A stretch of DNA of 64,000 nucleotides from Spirosoma terrae (GTDB lineage Bacteria; Bacteroidota; Bacteroidia; Cytophagales; Spirosomataceae), in the NCBI RefSeq assembly GCF_010435915.1, contig NZ_JAAFZH010000024.1:1-64000 (forward strand). Reading direction: 5' to 3'. This document shows, one piece after another, positions 17,017-27,400 of this stretch (position 1 is its first letter; every line of letters begins with the position of its first letter). A program made the position numbers and the translations under genes. The notes beneath the pieces are model-generated. The model ran no database searches. It saw only the letters and a program-made list of their open reading frames with translations, and was not told the DNA's origin.

Positions 17017-19401
17017 ATGCTACGCAACTATCTGAAAATAACCATTCGCAGTCTGTGGAAAAATAAACTCTTCAGTGGTCTGAACGTAGTTGGTTTGGGC
17101 GTTGGTATGGTGGCTGTATGGCTAATGGTGCTATACGTTGTGGATGAATTAAGCTACGATCGCTTCCATACCAAAGCAGACCGGATTGTTCGCGTGGTTC
17201 ACTACGCTCAGTGGCCTAGTGGAAGTCTTAAATTAGCACCAACATCGGCTCCCTATGCGGCTGCACTGAAAAACGATTATCCAGAAATCGAAAAAACTGT
17301 TCGTATTCAGCCAGAAGGTGGTGGCGTTATGTCTGTGAACGATAAGAAGCTGGAGGTCAACGATATTTGTTTTGCCGATAATACGTTCTTTTCCATTTTT
17401 TCCTTTCCGCTGCTGTATGGCGATCCGGCTACGGCGCTGAGTAAACCGCAAAGTATTGTTCTGACGAAAAGTCTTGCTGAAAGTCTGTTTGGAGATGCCA
17501 GGAAAGCGATTGGCAACGTAGTGGAGTTTAGTAATCATTTTCCGAATACCGTTACGGGCGTAATGGATGACGTAACGGAAAATTCGCATCTGCAGTTTAG
17601 AGCCGTCCGTTCATTGCCTGCCAACTATACAAATGGCTGGGAAAATTTCGAACTCTATACCTACCTGCTTCTGAACGAGGGGAGCGATGTTAAGGCGCTG
17701 GAAGCGAAGTTGCCGCCTTTTTATGATAAATACATCAAGAAGGAGATGGGCGAACTCGATTACCGGCTGGAACTTCAACCCATTACGTCAATCCATCTGA
17801 ATTCGCACCTCGATTATGAAATAAGCCCCAATGGTAACGTGACAACGGTTTATACGTTTGCGGTTGTGGCTTTACTGATTCTGCTCATTGCCTGTGTCAA
17901 CTATATCAATTTGTATACGGCTCGTTCCCTCAAACGCACGCGTGAAGTTGGCGTACGAAAAGCAATTGGATCGTATCGGCTGCAATTGATTGGTCAGTTC
18001 CTGACGGAATCGATGCTGATGACATTTATTGCTGGGGTGGTTAGTATTAGTTTGGTGACCGTTGCCCTGCCTTATTTCAATCAAATCACCGACAAGACAT
18101 TATCGGTGGGCGGATTGGGTAATACGTTGCTGGTGATTGCGTTACTGTCTGTTTTGATTGGTATGCTGAGTGGCTTATATCCGGCCCTGCTCTTGTCTAA
18201 TTTTAGACCGGTATCGGCGCTCAAAGGGCAGGTTGGTAATCAGTTGGGGAGCATAACATTCAAGCAATCGCTGGTTGTGTTTCAGTTTGTTGCGACCGTA
18301 GCGCTGATTACGTGTTCGGCTGTTGTTTATCAGCAGATGCGCTACGTTCAGCATAAAGATCTGGGCTTTAACAAAGATCAGGTACTCACATTTCATATCG
18401 ATAATGGGGACGTACGCCAGCGCGTCGATGCTTTGAAAGAGCAACTGTTACGTAGTCCATTGATTGAAGGAGCTTCGGCGGCCAGCAATCCGATCGGTAA
18501 CAACAACATCGGTGGGGCGGGTATGTTCTTCGAGCAGAATGGTATAATGCCTACTGCCACTCAAATTGTGCAGAAGTTCTCGGTCGATTCGGATTACTTC
18601 AAGACGTTGGGTATCAAAGTGATGCAGGGCCGTGGGTTTTCGGAGTCGTTCAAGAGTGATTTGTGGGGGGCGGTTGTCATTAACGAAACCCTGCAGAAGC
18701 AATTAGGCTGGAAAAATCCGATTGGCAAACGGGTTAAATATTACATCGATAGCGATAAGAATACCGCCGAAGCCCGCGTGGTGGGCGTTATTAAGGATTT
18801 TCATACCTATTCGCTACAGCATAAAATAGAGCCGTTAGTACTGGGGCTACCCGCTCCCTTCGACAAAGACAATGTCTACGTGCGGATCAAACCCGCTAAG
18901 ACAGCTGAAGCATTAGCCTATATCCAATCGGTGTATCGCACGTTTGATCCGTCGGCTACGCTGGATTTTCACTTCCTGGACGAAAACTTTTCGAGACAAT
19001 ACAAAGCGGAACAGAAACAGGGGGAGGTACTACTCACCTTTACGATTCTGGCCATTCTGATCGCTTGTCTGGGCCTGTTCGGACTGGCGGCTTTTGCGGC
19101 AGAACAACGTACTAAAGAAATCGGCGTTCGCAAAGTTCTTGGTGCGTCGGTCGGTAGCATTGTGGTTATGCTTTCCCGCGATTTCCTGAAACTGGTGCTG
19201 GTGTCTATTGTCATTGCAACACCCCTGGCCTGGTATGCTATGAGCAAGTGGTTGCAGGATTTTGCGTATCGAATCGAGATTCAGTGGTGGGTGTTTGCCT
19301 TGTCGGGCTTGCTGGCCGTTAGCATTGCTTTACTTACCGTTAGTTTCCAAAGCGTAAAAGCCGCCCTGATGAATCCGGTGAAGAGTTTGCGTAGCGAGTA
19401 G
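17017..19401 (+). CDS. MacB/FtsX-type ABC transporter permease, array member 6
   Basis: A 794-residue paralogue. The ATG at 17017 gives MLRNYLKITIRSLWKNK, aligned with the other members; a longer frame from 16825 would translate repeat B and the promoter and is rejected. First FtsX motif SLKRTREVGVRKAIGSYRLQ, second EQRTKEIGVRKVLGASVGS, tail NPVKSLRSE. It carries the second sigma-54-like control region of the array, so it may respond to the same signal as member 1. Followed by repeat C, suggesting a separate transcription unit. Confidence 0.92.
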   Translation: MLRNYLKITIRSLWKNKLFSGLNVVGLGVGMVAVWLMVLYVVDELSYDRFHTKADRIVRVVHYAQWPSGSLKLAPTSAPYAAALKNDYPEIEKTVRIQPEGGGVMSVNDKKLEVNDICFADNTFFSIFSFPLLYGDPATALSKPQSIVLTKSLAESLFGDARKAIGNVVEFSNHFPNTVTGVMDDVTENSHLQFRAVRSLPANYTNGWENFELYTYLLLNEGSDVKALEAKLPPFYDKYIKKEMGELDYRLELQPITSIHLNSHLDYEISPNGNVTTVYTFAVVALLILLIACVNYINLYTARSLKRTREVGVRKAIGSYRLQLIGQFLTESMLMTFIAGVVSISLVTVALPYFNQITDKTLSVGGLGNTLLVIALLSVLIGMLSGLYPALLLSNFRPVSALKGQVGNQLGSITFKQSLVVFQFVATVALITCSAVVYQQMRYVQHKDLGFNKDQVLTFHIDNGDVRQRVDALKEQLLRSPLIEGASAASNPIGNNNIGGAGMFFEQNGIMPTATQIVQKFSVDSDYFKTLGIKVMQGRGFSESFKSDLWGAVVINETLQKQLGWKNPIGKRVKYYIDSDKNTAEARVVGVIKDFHTYSLQHKIEPLVLGLPAPFDKDNVYVRIKPAKTAEALAYIQSVYRTFDPSATLDFHFLDENFSRQYKAEQKQGEVLLTFTILAILIACLGLFGLAAFAAEQRTKEIGVRKVLGASVGSIVVMLSRDFLKLVLVSIVIATPLAWYAMSKWLQDFAYRIEIQWWVFALSGLLAVSIALLTVSFQSVKAALMNPVKSLRSE

Positions 19402-19405
19402 AACC

Positions 19406-19510
19406 GGGATTTATGGGATTTACCTGACTGACTTTGATTTTGTATTGATTAGAGCGCTTCGAAGAAGCGAAAACAAAACCAAAGTCAGTCAGGTAAATCC
19501 CATAAATCCC
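19406..19510. repeat. Inverted repeat C in the gap between permeases 6 and 7
   Basis: Perfect 31-bp arms (19406-19436 and 19480-19510) that extend to 38 bp (19406-19443 / 19473-19510) with one mismatch; the 29-base centre contains GCGCTTCGAAGAAGCG. The arms begin GAACCGGGATT like repeats A and B, but the inner arm sequence is different. The right flank carries CGCGGGGCCGCCCGG, the reverse complement of the 15-bp GC-rich block on the left flank of repeat B. It starts five bases after the permease 6 stop. Confidence 0.8.
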
Positions 19511-19527
19511 GCGGGGCCGCCCGGCGG

Positions 19528-19572
19528 TTAAGTTTTTTTAACAAGCTCATTATCTGGAGTATACGTACCTTG
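19528..19572 (+). promoter_or_regulatory. Duplicated 45-bp block upstream of permease 7, probable promoter
   Basis: Second copy of the block at 14300-14344 (38 of 45 identical), again directly after a hairpin and ending TACGTACCTTG, 24 bases before the ATG. The matching context suggests that the gap, hairpin plus promoter, was copied together with a permease gene. Confidence 0.45.
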
Positions 19573-19596
19573 TGGGGGAATACTTACTTATACTCC

Positions 19597-21948
19597 ATGC
19601 TCAAAAATTATCTTAAAATTGCTTTCCGAAACCTCTGGAAAAACAAACTCTACACGGGTCTGAATGTAGGTGGACTAGCCATTGGTTTAGCGGCCTGTCT
19701 GGTTATTGTGTTATATGTTCGTCATGAGTTTTCGTACGATACGCATCACCCAAAAGCCGACCGGATTGTTCGCGTAACGACCGACTTGCAAACACCCGAA
19801 TCGCCACTGGCCATTGCGTCGGTGCCCATGCTACTGGCCGAGGAGTTGAAACGCAATTACCCGGAGGTTGAAACAGCAGTTCGCTTTCGTATTACGTCGG
19901 CCGTTGTCCGGACGCCCGCTAAACTGATTAGTGAGCCGGATGTGTATTATGCTGATGCGGATGTTTTTTCGGTATTCTCGTTCCAGTTTTTATCCGGAAA
20001 TCCCGCCACTGCCCTGACGAATCCTAATAGCGCTGTTATAACGGAGAAGTTTGCCAATGCCTATTTCGGACAAATCGACGTTTTGAGCAAATCTCTGGAG
20101 ATCAATAAGGAAACGTACCAAATCACCGGTGTTATTGCCAATCCGCCGACCAATTCAGATATGCCGGTTCGGGCGTTGCTGTCCCAAAAACCACCCAAGA
20201 GCCGAGCCTGGCTCGACGAAGATTTTCCAGCCTACACCTTTGTTCTCTTTAGAAATCAGCCTGATTTGGTTGGTTTCACGAAAAAGCTGGATCAACTGGC
20301 TGCGAAGTCTGTTGACCCTGAACTCAAAAAAATGGGAGAAGACGGCTACTCTATCCGGTTTTCGGCCGAGCCACTAGGTGACGTGCATTATAGCCAGGGA
20401 AAAATAGAAGATACGCCAAAAGGTAATAAGCAGTACAGTTATTTATTCGTCTTCCTGGCTGCTTTTGTGCTGGTTATTGCGTTGCTGAACTACATTAATT
20501 TGCTAACGGCAAAAGCTACAGAGCGAGCTAAAGAAGTTGGTATTCGCAAAGCGAACGGAGCGGAGCGTAGTCAGCTGGTTCGTCAGTTTTTGTTCGAGTC
20601 GCTTCTGTTGAGTGGTATGGCACTGGCCGGGGCGGTTTTGACGGCGGTGCTGGTTATCCCGTTTTTTAACGAGTTGCTGACTGTTCAGCTATCCATTTCC
20701 TGGCAGCAGGCGTTGTTGCTGATCCTTGGTATCTGGCTGGTCGTTACGTTACTAGGAGGCTTATATCCAGCTTTTGTCTTGTCTGGCTACCAGCCCGTTG
20801 CCGTCCTGAAAGGTACATTGAGTACGTACGGGCAGGGGGCGTGGCTTCGACGAGTAATCATTGTGTTTCAGTTTGTATTGGCCGTGTGCATGATTGCTGG
20901 CGTACTGGTTGTTCGTCGGCAGATGACGTATATGCAGCAGTATGATATTGGCTTTACCCGTGAACAGATTCTTAGTGTGTATCTACCTGACGATTCGACG
21001 GCCAGAGCTGGAGCTAATGCACTGGCTAACCGTCTGAAGGAACGTAGTGAAGTGGGAGTTGTTACGTTAGGGTCGGGTCTGGCGAACGGGCCGACGGCTA
21101 TGGCTTCAACAACGATTCAATCGAACGGTAAAAAGCGGGAGTTGATGAGCAACTATATGTTTATCGATGATACGTTCCTGCCATTACTCAACATTCGGTT
21201 GAAGGCGGGCCGAAATTTATCGTCTCAGACAAAGGCAGACCTGAATGGCGGTTTTTTGGTGAACGAAGCATTCGTGAAACTGGCGGGCTGGAAAGAAGGC
21301 GTCGGTAAAACGATTTCGGGTTTCGGTCATAAAGGCGAAGTGGTTGGGGTCGTTAAGAACTTTAACTACCGATCACTGCATAACCCGGTTGAGCCATTGG
21401 TAATGATCTATAATACGTTTCCAGTCAATAACGTCATGCTACGTATCAAGCCGGGTAATCTTGACATCGTAAAAACAATCTGGGCGAGTCATTATCCAAG
21501 CTATCCGTTTGAGTACACGTTTCTTGACGAATCGTTTGCCGATCAATATCGTAGAGACCAGTTAATGATTGCGCTATTCAACGGATTTGCTGGTTTAACG
21601 GTCTTGGTTTCCTGCCTGGGTTTGTTCGGGTTAGTCGCCTTCACCACCGAACGTCGAACAAAGGAAATTGGCATTCGTAAAGTGCTGGGCGCGTCGGTAG
21701 CGAGTATTGTTGCGTTGCTATCTAAAGATTTTCTAAAGCTGGTTTTGCTGGCCATTCTGCTGGCGAGTCCGTTGGTGTATTGGGGAGCAGATCGCTGGCT
21801 ACAGAGCTTTGCCTATAAGGTTGATCTGGACTGGTGGACGTTTGCGTTGGCGGGGGGTATAGCCATTGTTATTGCCCTGATAACGCTAAGTTTTCAGTCG
21901 ATCAAAGCCGCTCTGACAAACCCAGTGAAGAGCCTGCGAAACGAATAA
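19597..21948 (+). CDS. MacB/FtsX-type ABC transporter permease, array member 7
   Basis: A 783-residue paralogue; the ATG at 19597 gives MLKNYLKIAFRNLWKNK, preferred over a TTG at 19570 inside the promoter block. First FtsX motif ATERAKEVGIRKANGAERSQ, second TERRTKEIGIRKVLGASVAS, tail NPVKSLRNE. The periplasmic domains are slightly shorter than in other members. Member 8 starts 69 bases downstream with no hairpin between, so the two are probably co-transcribed. Confidence 0.92.
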   Translation: MLKNYLKIAFRNLWKNKLYTGLNVGGLAIGLAACLVIVLYVRHEFSYDTHHPKADRIVRVTTDLQTPESPLAIASVPMLLAEELKRNYPEVETAVRFRITSAVVRTPAKLISEPDVYYADADVFSVFSFQFLSGNPATALTNPNSAVITEKFANAYFGQIDVLSKSLEINKETYQITGVIANPPTNSDMPVRALLSQKPPKSRAWLDEDFPAYTFVLFRNQPDLVGFTKKLDQLAAKSVDPELKKMGEDGYSIRFSAEPLGDVHYSQGKIEDTPKGNKQYSYLFVFLAAFVLVIALLNYINLLTAKATERAKEVGIRKANGAERSQLVRQFLFESLLLSGMALAGAVLTAVLVIPFFNELLTVQLSISWQQALLLILGIWLVVTLLGGLYPAFVLSGYQPVAVLKGTLSTYGQGAWLRRVIIVFQFVLAVCMIAGVLVVRRQMTYMQQYDIGFTREQILSVYLPDDSTARAGANALANRLKERSEVGVVTLGSGLANGPTAMASTTIQSNGKKRELMSNYMFIDDTFLPLLNIRLKAGRNLSSQTKADLNGGFLVNEAFVKLAGWKEGVGKTISGFGHKGEVVGVVKNFNYRSLHNPVEPLVMIYNTFPVNNVMLRIKPGNLDIVKTIWASHYPSYPFEYTFLDESFADQYRRDQLMIALFNGFAGLTVLVSCLGLFGLVAFTTERRTKEIGIRKVLGASVASIVALLSKDFLKLVLLAILLASPLVYWGADRWLQSFAYKVDLDWWTFALAGGIAIVIALITLSFQSIKAALTNPVKSLRNE

Positions 21949-22017
21949 TGAATAAATGAGCCGACATGACAGATAGGTCTTGAACTGGCCAGTATTAAAT
22001 GCCTAAATTCTTTAACC

Positions 22018-24399
22018 ATGACTATGTTCTATAGCTTCTTTAGAATCGCCTGGCGAAATCTCTGGAAAAATAAGCTGTTCTCGTTTATTAATGTGTTTGG
22101 GTTAGCCTCAGGGCTGCTGGTTTGTTTGCTGGCGATGATTGGCATTAAAGGTGCCTTTGATTATGACTCGATTCATCCACACCCCGAACGTACATATCGT
22201 ATTTTAACGGACGTAGTAACTCAGGATAACGATAATCGAAGTTTTGCTACGTCACCCCTGCCTCTTGCTGACGAACTTAAGCAGAAGTATCCGTTTGTTG
22301 AGGAGGTAACGCGGGTGATCAGAAATAACGGCGATTTTTCGACTGGCACGAAGCAATTACCCGTACTATATAGTGTTGTTGATGCGGGTTTCTTCCGGAT
22401 TTTTGGCTTTCGTTTAGAAAAAGGCCAGCCGGCTGTTGCACCAAAAACAATTGTTCTGACTCAGGAGACTGCTCAGCGTTTTTTCGGCTCCGCTAACCCA
22501 ATAGGCAAAGTGCTTACTCATCATGATTTGGGCGCATTAACGGTTACGGGGGTTCTTCGTGAATCGACCGCTAAAACGCACCTGCACTTTGATGTGCTGG
22601 TATCGGTAGCTACTTTGTCAGGACCGGCATGGCAGCAGGCATTAGCCGACTGGAGAAACTATTCGCAGGGCTACACTTACGTTATGGTAAAGCCCGGAAT
22701 GGCAACGGATGCGCTGGCGAAAGTGTTGCCAGAGTTAAGTAACCGAGCTACGAACGGACTACGTTTTGCCTCTGAAAAAGGGTATACGCTACGAAGCCAG
22801 CCTTTGACGAAACTATCTCCGGCTCGCGAAGAATTAATGAACGCAACGTATGAACCGACAATTGGCAAGCTGGAAACGGAACTCGGAGTCGGTTTATTAA
22901 CACTTCTGTTAGCTGCTTTTAACTATATCAATCTAACCCTGGCCCGGTCGTTGAGTCGCGCGCGTGAAGTCGGTATTCGAAAAGTAGCTGGCGCGTTACG
23001 TTGGCAATTAATGGCGCAGTTTATGGCCGAGTCGGTTGTGTTATCGCTTTTTGGACTTAGTATGGCTTATGGGATGTTACAACTGATTAAGCCAATGCCG
23101 TTTGTTCAGCAGTGGTTAATTGGTGGGGTAGAATGGGAGAGTAACGTAGGTGTATGGTTTATTTTTGTTACGTTCAGTGTACTGACAGGTTTATTGGCCG
23201 GACTACTACCGGCTAAAGTATTAACCCAGTTTCAACCCGCCCAGGTATTACGTAGTCAGACAGGGCTGCGGGTCTTTCGTGGGATTACCCTTCGGAAATC
23301 ATTGATAATTGCCCAGTTCGCAATTTCATTGTTCGCCATGATTACGCTTCTGTCGATGGCTCGGCAACAGCATTATATGGGACATACCGACTACGGATTC
23401 GATCGTAGTAATGTATTTGTGATTCCTTTAAATGGAGTTTCTGCTACACGCTTGCAGACAGAAATTAATCAGTTGGCGGGAGTAGAGCGCGTAGCCGCTA
23501 CGTCGGCTCTATTTGGTGATCATGGCGATGGTTGGCAGACGGTTCGCCGGGATCGATCGGGCGGAGATTCGACACAGGCACATATCTTTTCTATGGATGC
23601 GAATCTGACTTCAGTAATGGGCTTGTCAATGATAGCGGGTCATAATCTACCTGCGTCTGCTTCTGATTCGGCTTCGCGCTTAGTATTGATTAATGAAGAG
23701 GCTGTACGTTCGTTTCATCTGGGCAATGCAGGGGCTGCAATTGGGCAGACCATCTGGCTAAACGACAGCACCGATGTGCAAATAGCGGGTGTACTGAACG
23801 ATTTTAAGTTTACTACATTAGTTTGGAAAATCAGCCCACTGATTATGCGGTATCAGCCTGCTACGTTCCGCTACCTTACTGTAAAAGTGGCCAGTGGTAA
23901 TCCAGAGGAAGTTCGTAGCGCCATTGCCCGTATCTGGAAACGTGTACAGCCTTATGAACCGTTTGCTGGGATATGGTACGATACGTTCCTGAATGATCGA
24001 CACAGCCATACCGACGATTTAGCGTTTTTGGCACTTCTGATTGGTCTGGCTTTGTCAATCGCCTGTCTTGGGCTGTTGGGTATGGTTACGTATACGATGG
24101 AGCTGCGTACTAAGGAAGTCGCTGTTCGGAAGGTAATGGGGGCTCGGATAGATCAGGTCATTTGGCTACTGTCCTGGGATTTTGTGAAGTTGTTACTGAT
24201 TGCCGGTGCTATTGCCATTCCCCTGGGGTATCTGGCGTCGAGCTTGTTTCTGACAACATTTGCCTATCATATTTCGGTCGGTGCTAGTATGCTGGGCCTT
24301 TGCTTTGGCGCGCTTTTGTTGCTGGGTGGACTAACTATTGGCTTTCGCACGTATCGAACCGCAATAACGAATCCTGCTGATAGTCTCCGTACTGAATAG
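22018..24399 (+). CDS. MacB/FtsX-type ABC transporter permease, array member 8 (divergent)
   Basis: A 793-residue permease and the most divergent member. Either the ATG at 22018 or the one at 22024 (MFYSFFRIAWRNL, closer to the family start) may be used. First FtsX motif SRAREVGIRKVAGALRWQ; the second, MELRTKEVAVRKVMGARIDQ, departs from the RKVLGAS consensus; and the tail is NPADSLRTE instead of NPVKSLRSE. The first periplasmic domain is shorter between the MacB strands. Membrane topology is retained, so it is probably functional. It ends the array and converges on a histidine kinase gene 35 bases away. Confidence 0.9.
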   Translation: MTMFYSFFRIAWRNLWKNKLFSFINVFGLASGLLVCLLAMIGIKGAFDYDSIHPHPERTYRILTDVVTQDNDNRSFATSPLPLADELKQKYPFVEEVTRVIRNNGDFSTGTKQLPVLYSVVDAGFFRIFGFRLEKGQPAVAPKTIVLTQETAQRFFGSANPIGKVLTHHDLGALTVTGVLRESTAKTHLHFDVLVSVATLSGPAWQQALADWRNYSQGYTYVMVKPGMATDALAKVLPELSNRATNGLRFASEKGYTLRSQPLTKLSPAREELMNATYEPTIGKLETELGVGLLTLLLAAFNYINLTLARSLSRAREVGIRKVAGALRWQLMAQFMAESVVLSLFGLSMAYGMLQLIKPMPFVQQWLIGGVEWESNVGVWFIFVTFSVLTGLLAGLLPAKVLTQFQPAQVLRSQTGLRVFRGITLRKSLIIAQFAISLFAMITLLSMARQQHYMGHTDYGFDRSNVFVIPLNGVSATRLQTEINQLAGVERVAATSALFGDHGDGWQTVRRDRSGGDSTQAHIFSMDANLTSVMGLSMIAGHNLPASASDSASRLVLINEEAVRSFHLGNAGAAIGQTIWLNDSTDVQIAGVLNDFKFTTLVWKISPLIMRYQPATFRYLTVKVASGNPEEVRSAIARIWKRVQPYEPFAGIWYDTFLNDRHSHTDDLAFLALLIGLALSIACLGLLGMVTYTMELRTKEVAVRKVMGARIDQVIWLLSWDFVKLLLIAGAIAIPLGYLASSLFLTTFAYHISVGASMLGLCFGALLLLGGLTIGFRTYRTAITNPADSLRTE

Positions 24400-24434
24400 A
24401 TTAATATGTAGGTAATGTGTTTGTATACAGAATG

Positions 24435-27400
24435 TTAGCTTAGCAAAGGGAGGTTTAACGTAACAATAGTGCCGGTTTTTGCAATCGGATTCTGGTCGGT
24501 GATTAGATAGGAGGCTTCGGAGCCAAACATAGCCTGTAGGGAGTCGATGCGTTCGCTTGTAACCGTACTGCCCAACGATTGAAAACGGCGGCCCGCTACG
24601 TCGGTTTTTAGGAATTCGGCTTTTGTTCGGCCAATACCATTGTCTTCAATGATACAGATCAGTCGATTGTTATGTTGTTCGATCGTAATCGACAAGTGGC
24701 CAGGGCCATCCATCTTGTGCCTTAATCCATGCAGGATGGCGTTTTCGACAAATGGTTGCAGGATAAGCGGAGGAATGAGCTTGTTGGCCGTATCGGGGTC
24801 AACTGTAATACGGTGCCCAAACCGATGATCGGCACGCTCTTCTTCCAGCTCAATGTATAAGGCCAGGGTTTCAATTTCACGCTCAATCGGGATAAGCGTT
24901 TCGCGCGAATTTTCGAGGACTTGCCGAACCAGCCGCGAAAATTTCTGTAGGAATATCGAAGCATCATCTGGCCGATTGGTCAGAATATACGCATCGATGG
25001 TATTCATGCAGTTGAAAATAAAATGCGGATTCATCTGCGCCCGTAAGGCGCGCGTTTCGGCTTCGGCGCGTTGGCGGGTTAGTTCACTTCGGCGTCGTTC
25101 CTGACCGATCCGTAATCGGTAAAAGCCGTATAAAGTGCTGAGAAGAGCCAACACAAGCAGTGAACGGAACCAGCCTGTTTCATACCAGGCGGGCGCAATC
25201 GAAAAATGGATGGTCACCTGTCTGGGATTCCAGCGGTTTGTTACGTCGCCGTTCTGAATCGTCAGCGTATAATCGCCCGATTTTAGATTGGTTAGGTTTA
25301 CTTCGTTGGTGGTGTTGAGGTTAAACCAGTTTTCGTGGCCCGTTAGTTTATACCGGAAATGCGTAGCGCTGTTCGGCGAAAAGTTGAGCGTCGTAAAGGT
25401 AAAACGGAGGTCGTTTTCATGTTTAGCCAGGGCGATGGGTTTGCTGGCGTCAAGTTGTCGGTATTGCCCATTCACCTGTACGCTGGATATGGTTAGCTGG
25501 GGCAAGGGTGCGGGCTGACGTAGCTGAGCAACGCTGACCAGGTTGATTCCATTTTGTTGCCCGATCAGTATCAGGTCGTTATCGGTCATTAGAAAACCAT
25601 TCGTTACGTCATCGGCCAGCAGGCCATCCACTTCCGTAAAACGCCGGATTTGTTTGGTTTGAGTTTTGTAGGCATGGAGTCCTTCGCCGGTTCCGATCCA
25701 GAGTTCCCCTTCATTGTCTTCGGCAATACCGACGCAAAAATCGCTGGCCAGGCTCGATTCGCTACGGGCATACACCGATTGGGCGGTGTCGATGATTCCT
25801 TTCGCGTTGGTTATGTTAACGCCCCCGCCCCCGGAGAAGAGCAACTTGCCGTTTTTGCCAGTTGAGACCTGGTTGAAATAGTCGCCGACAAAAAATGTGT
25901 GTACGTTAAAATCGGCCATTTCCTGCAACCGCCGTTCCGATTCATTGTACCAGATCATACCAAAGCTTTTAGGATACCAGGCGGCTATCCAGATTTTACC
26001 ATCGGCTGATTCGGTTAGGTCGTGGTAGCTATTCGTCTGCCACAAACTGAGTGCTTTCTGTTCATTCCAGAGCGTAAGAGGCCGTAGCGTTTTAGCATCA
26101 AAAACCTGCAATCCTTCGCTTCGGTGGAGTACCCAAAGTCGGTTATGCTTATCGATAATGACTTTCTGGAAAGAATTTGACGAAAATCGTGTCTGTAGAT
26201 TCACCCGGTGGAAACGGTCATTCTCTAAACGGAAAAGGCCCCGGTCGGTGGCTGCCCAGAGTTTGCTATTGATCCACGATAACGTAGCGCTAACCGATTC
26301 GTTCGGAAACGGAAACAGACGGAAATAGTTAGTTTTTCGGTTCCATTGGAGTACGCCCGTGTGTGATAAGCCTAGCCAGTACGTATCGGGCGTTGATGAA
26401 ACGATTGACTTGATCGTAACTGGAAGTTTGACAATTGAGTCTGGCAGAAGAACCGTTTGGATGGCCGTTGCGCCCGATCGAAATTGTAAAAGCCCTTCGT
26501 TTGTGCCTAGCCAAACCAGATTCTTGTGGGGATCGGAATGAATTTGGCTAATTCTGATTCCTTGTTTGGTGAGTTCATTGGAGGTTATAACCGATTTCGT
26601 GATTGGATGAAAGATCGTTAGTCCATTGTCGCAACCCAGCCAAAGATTGCTCGTTCCGGATGGGCCAACAATAAAAGCCATACTCTGGATCGTGCCGGCC
26701 ACCGGATAACGCTGGATCGCTTCCTGCCTGGGATCGTACCGGATAAGGCCACTATTTTGCGTGCCAAGCCATAAGCAGCCCGTATTGTCTTCTGTGATGG
26801 CCGAGAAGGGGATAGGTAAACGTAGCGGTTTATTCAATGCGCCTGGGCCTATAACGCACCGAAATCTATTTCGTTGTTTATCAAACTGATACAGTCCTAC
26901 TTCATTATAAATCCATAATCGGTGCTGCTTGTCTTCAAAAAAATGATTGGCTTCGCTGGTATGATTAGTGCCGCTGATTGGGTAATGATACCGTTTGCGA
27001 TGGGTTAAATCATGACGACGTACTAATCCCAGACTGCTCGACCATAAATTGCCCTGGCTGTCGGCAAACAGGTTCTCAAAGTGATCGTTAACCGGGTCGG
27101 CATCTTTAAATTGTACAGAGTCGACGGTCGTTTTGATCTGTCCTTCCGAATCAATAATGAAGAGTCCTGACCGGCTCCAGTTAGCGGCCAGTGTTCCATT
27201 GGGAAGTGTACAGATGCTGCTGACAGCTCCAGGTAGGGTTTCCGGCATTTTTCTGAACGTGTAGCCATCATAGCGGCAAAGTCCCAGCCGGGTGGCTATC
27301 CACAGGTAGCCTTTAGAGTCGGTAGTAATGCCCGAGACAAAGTTGGATGGCAATCCATCTTTAGTGCTTAGTTTCTGAAAAGTCAGGTCGGGCGTCTGTC

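Noticed and set aside
14198-19510. CRISPR-like repeats in the permease gaps
   Set aside because: The repeats are inverted arms of hairpins, not direct repeats with regular spacers, and no cas gene is present.
14198-19510. Insertion sequence ends around permease genes
   Set aside because: No transposase or target duplication; the inverted repeats enclose only 29-38 bases.
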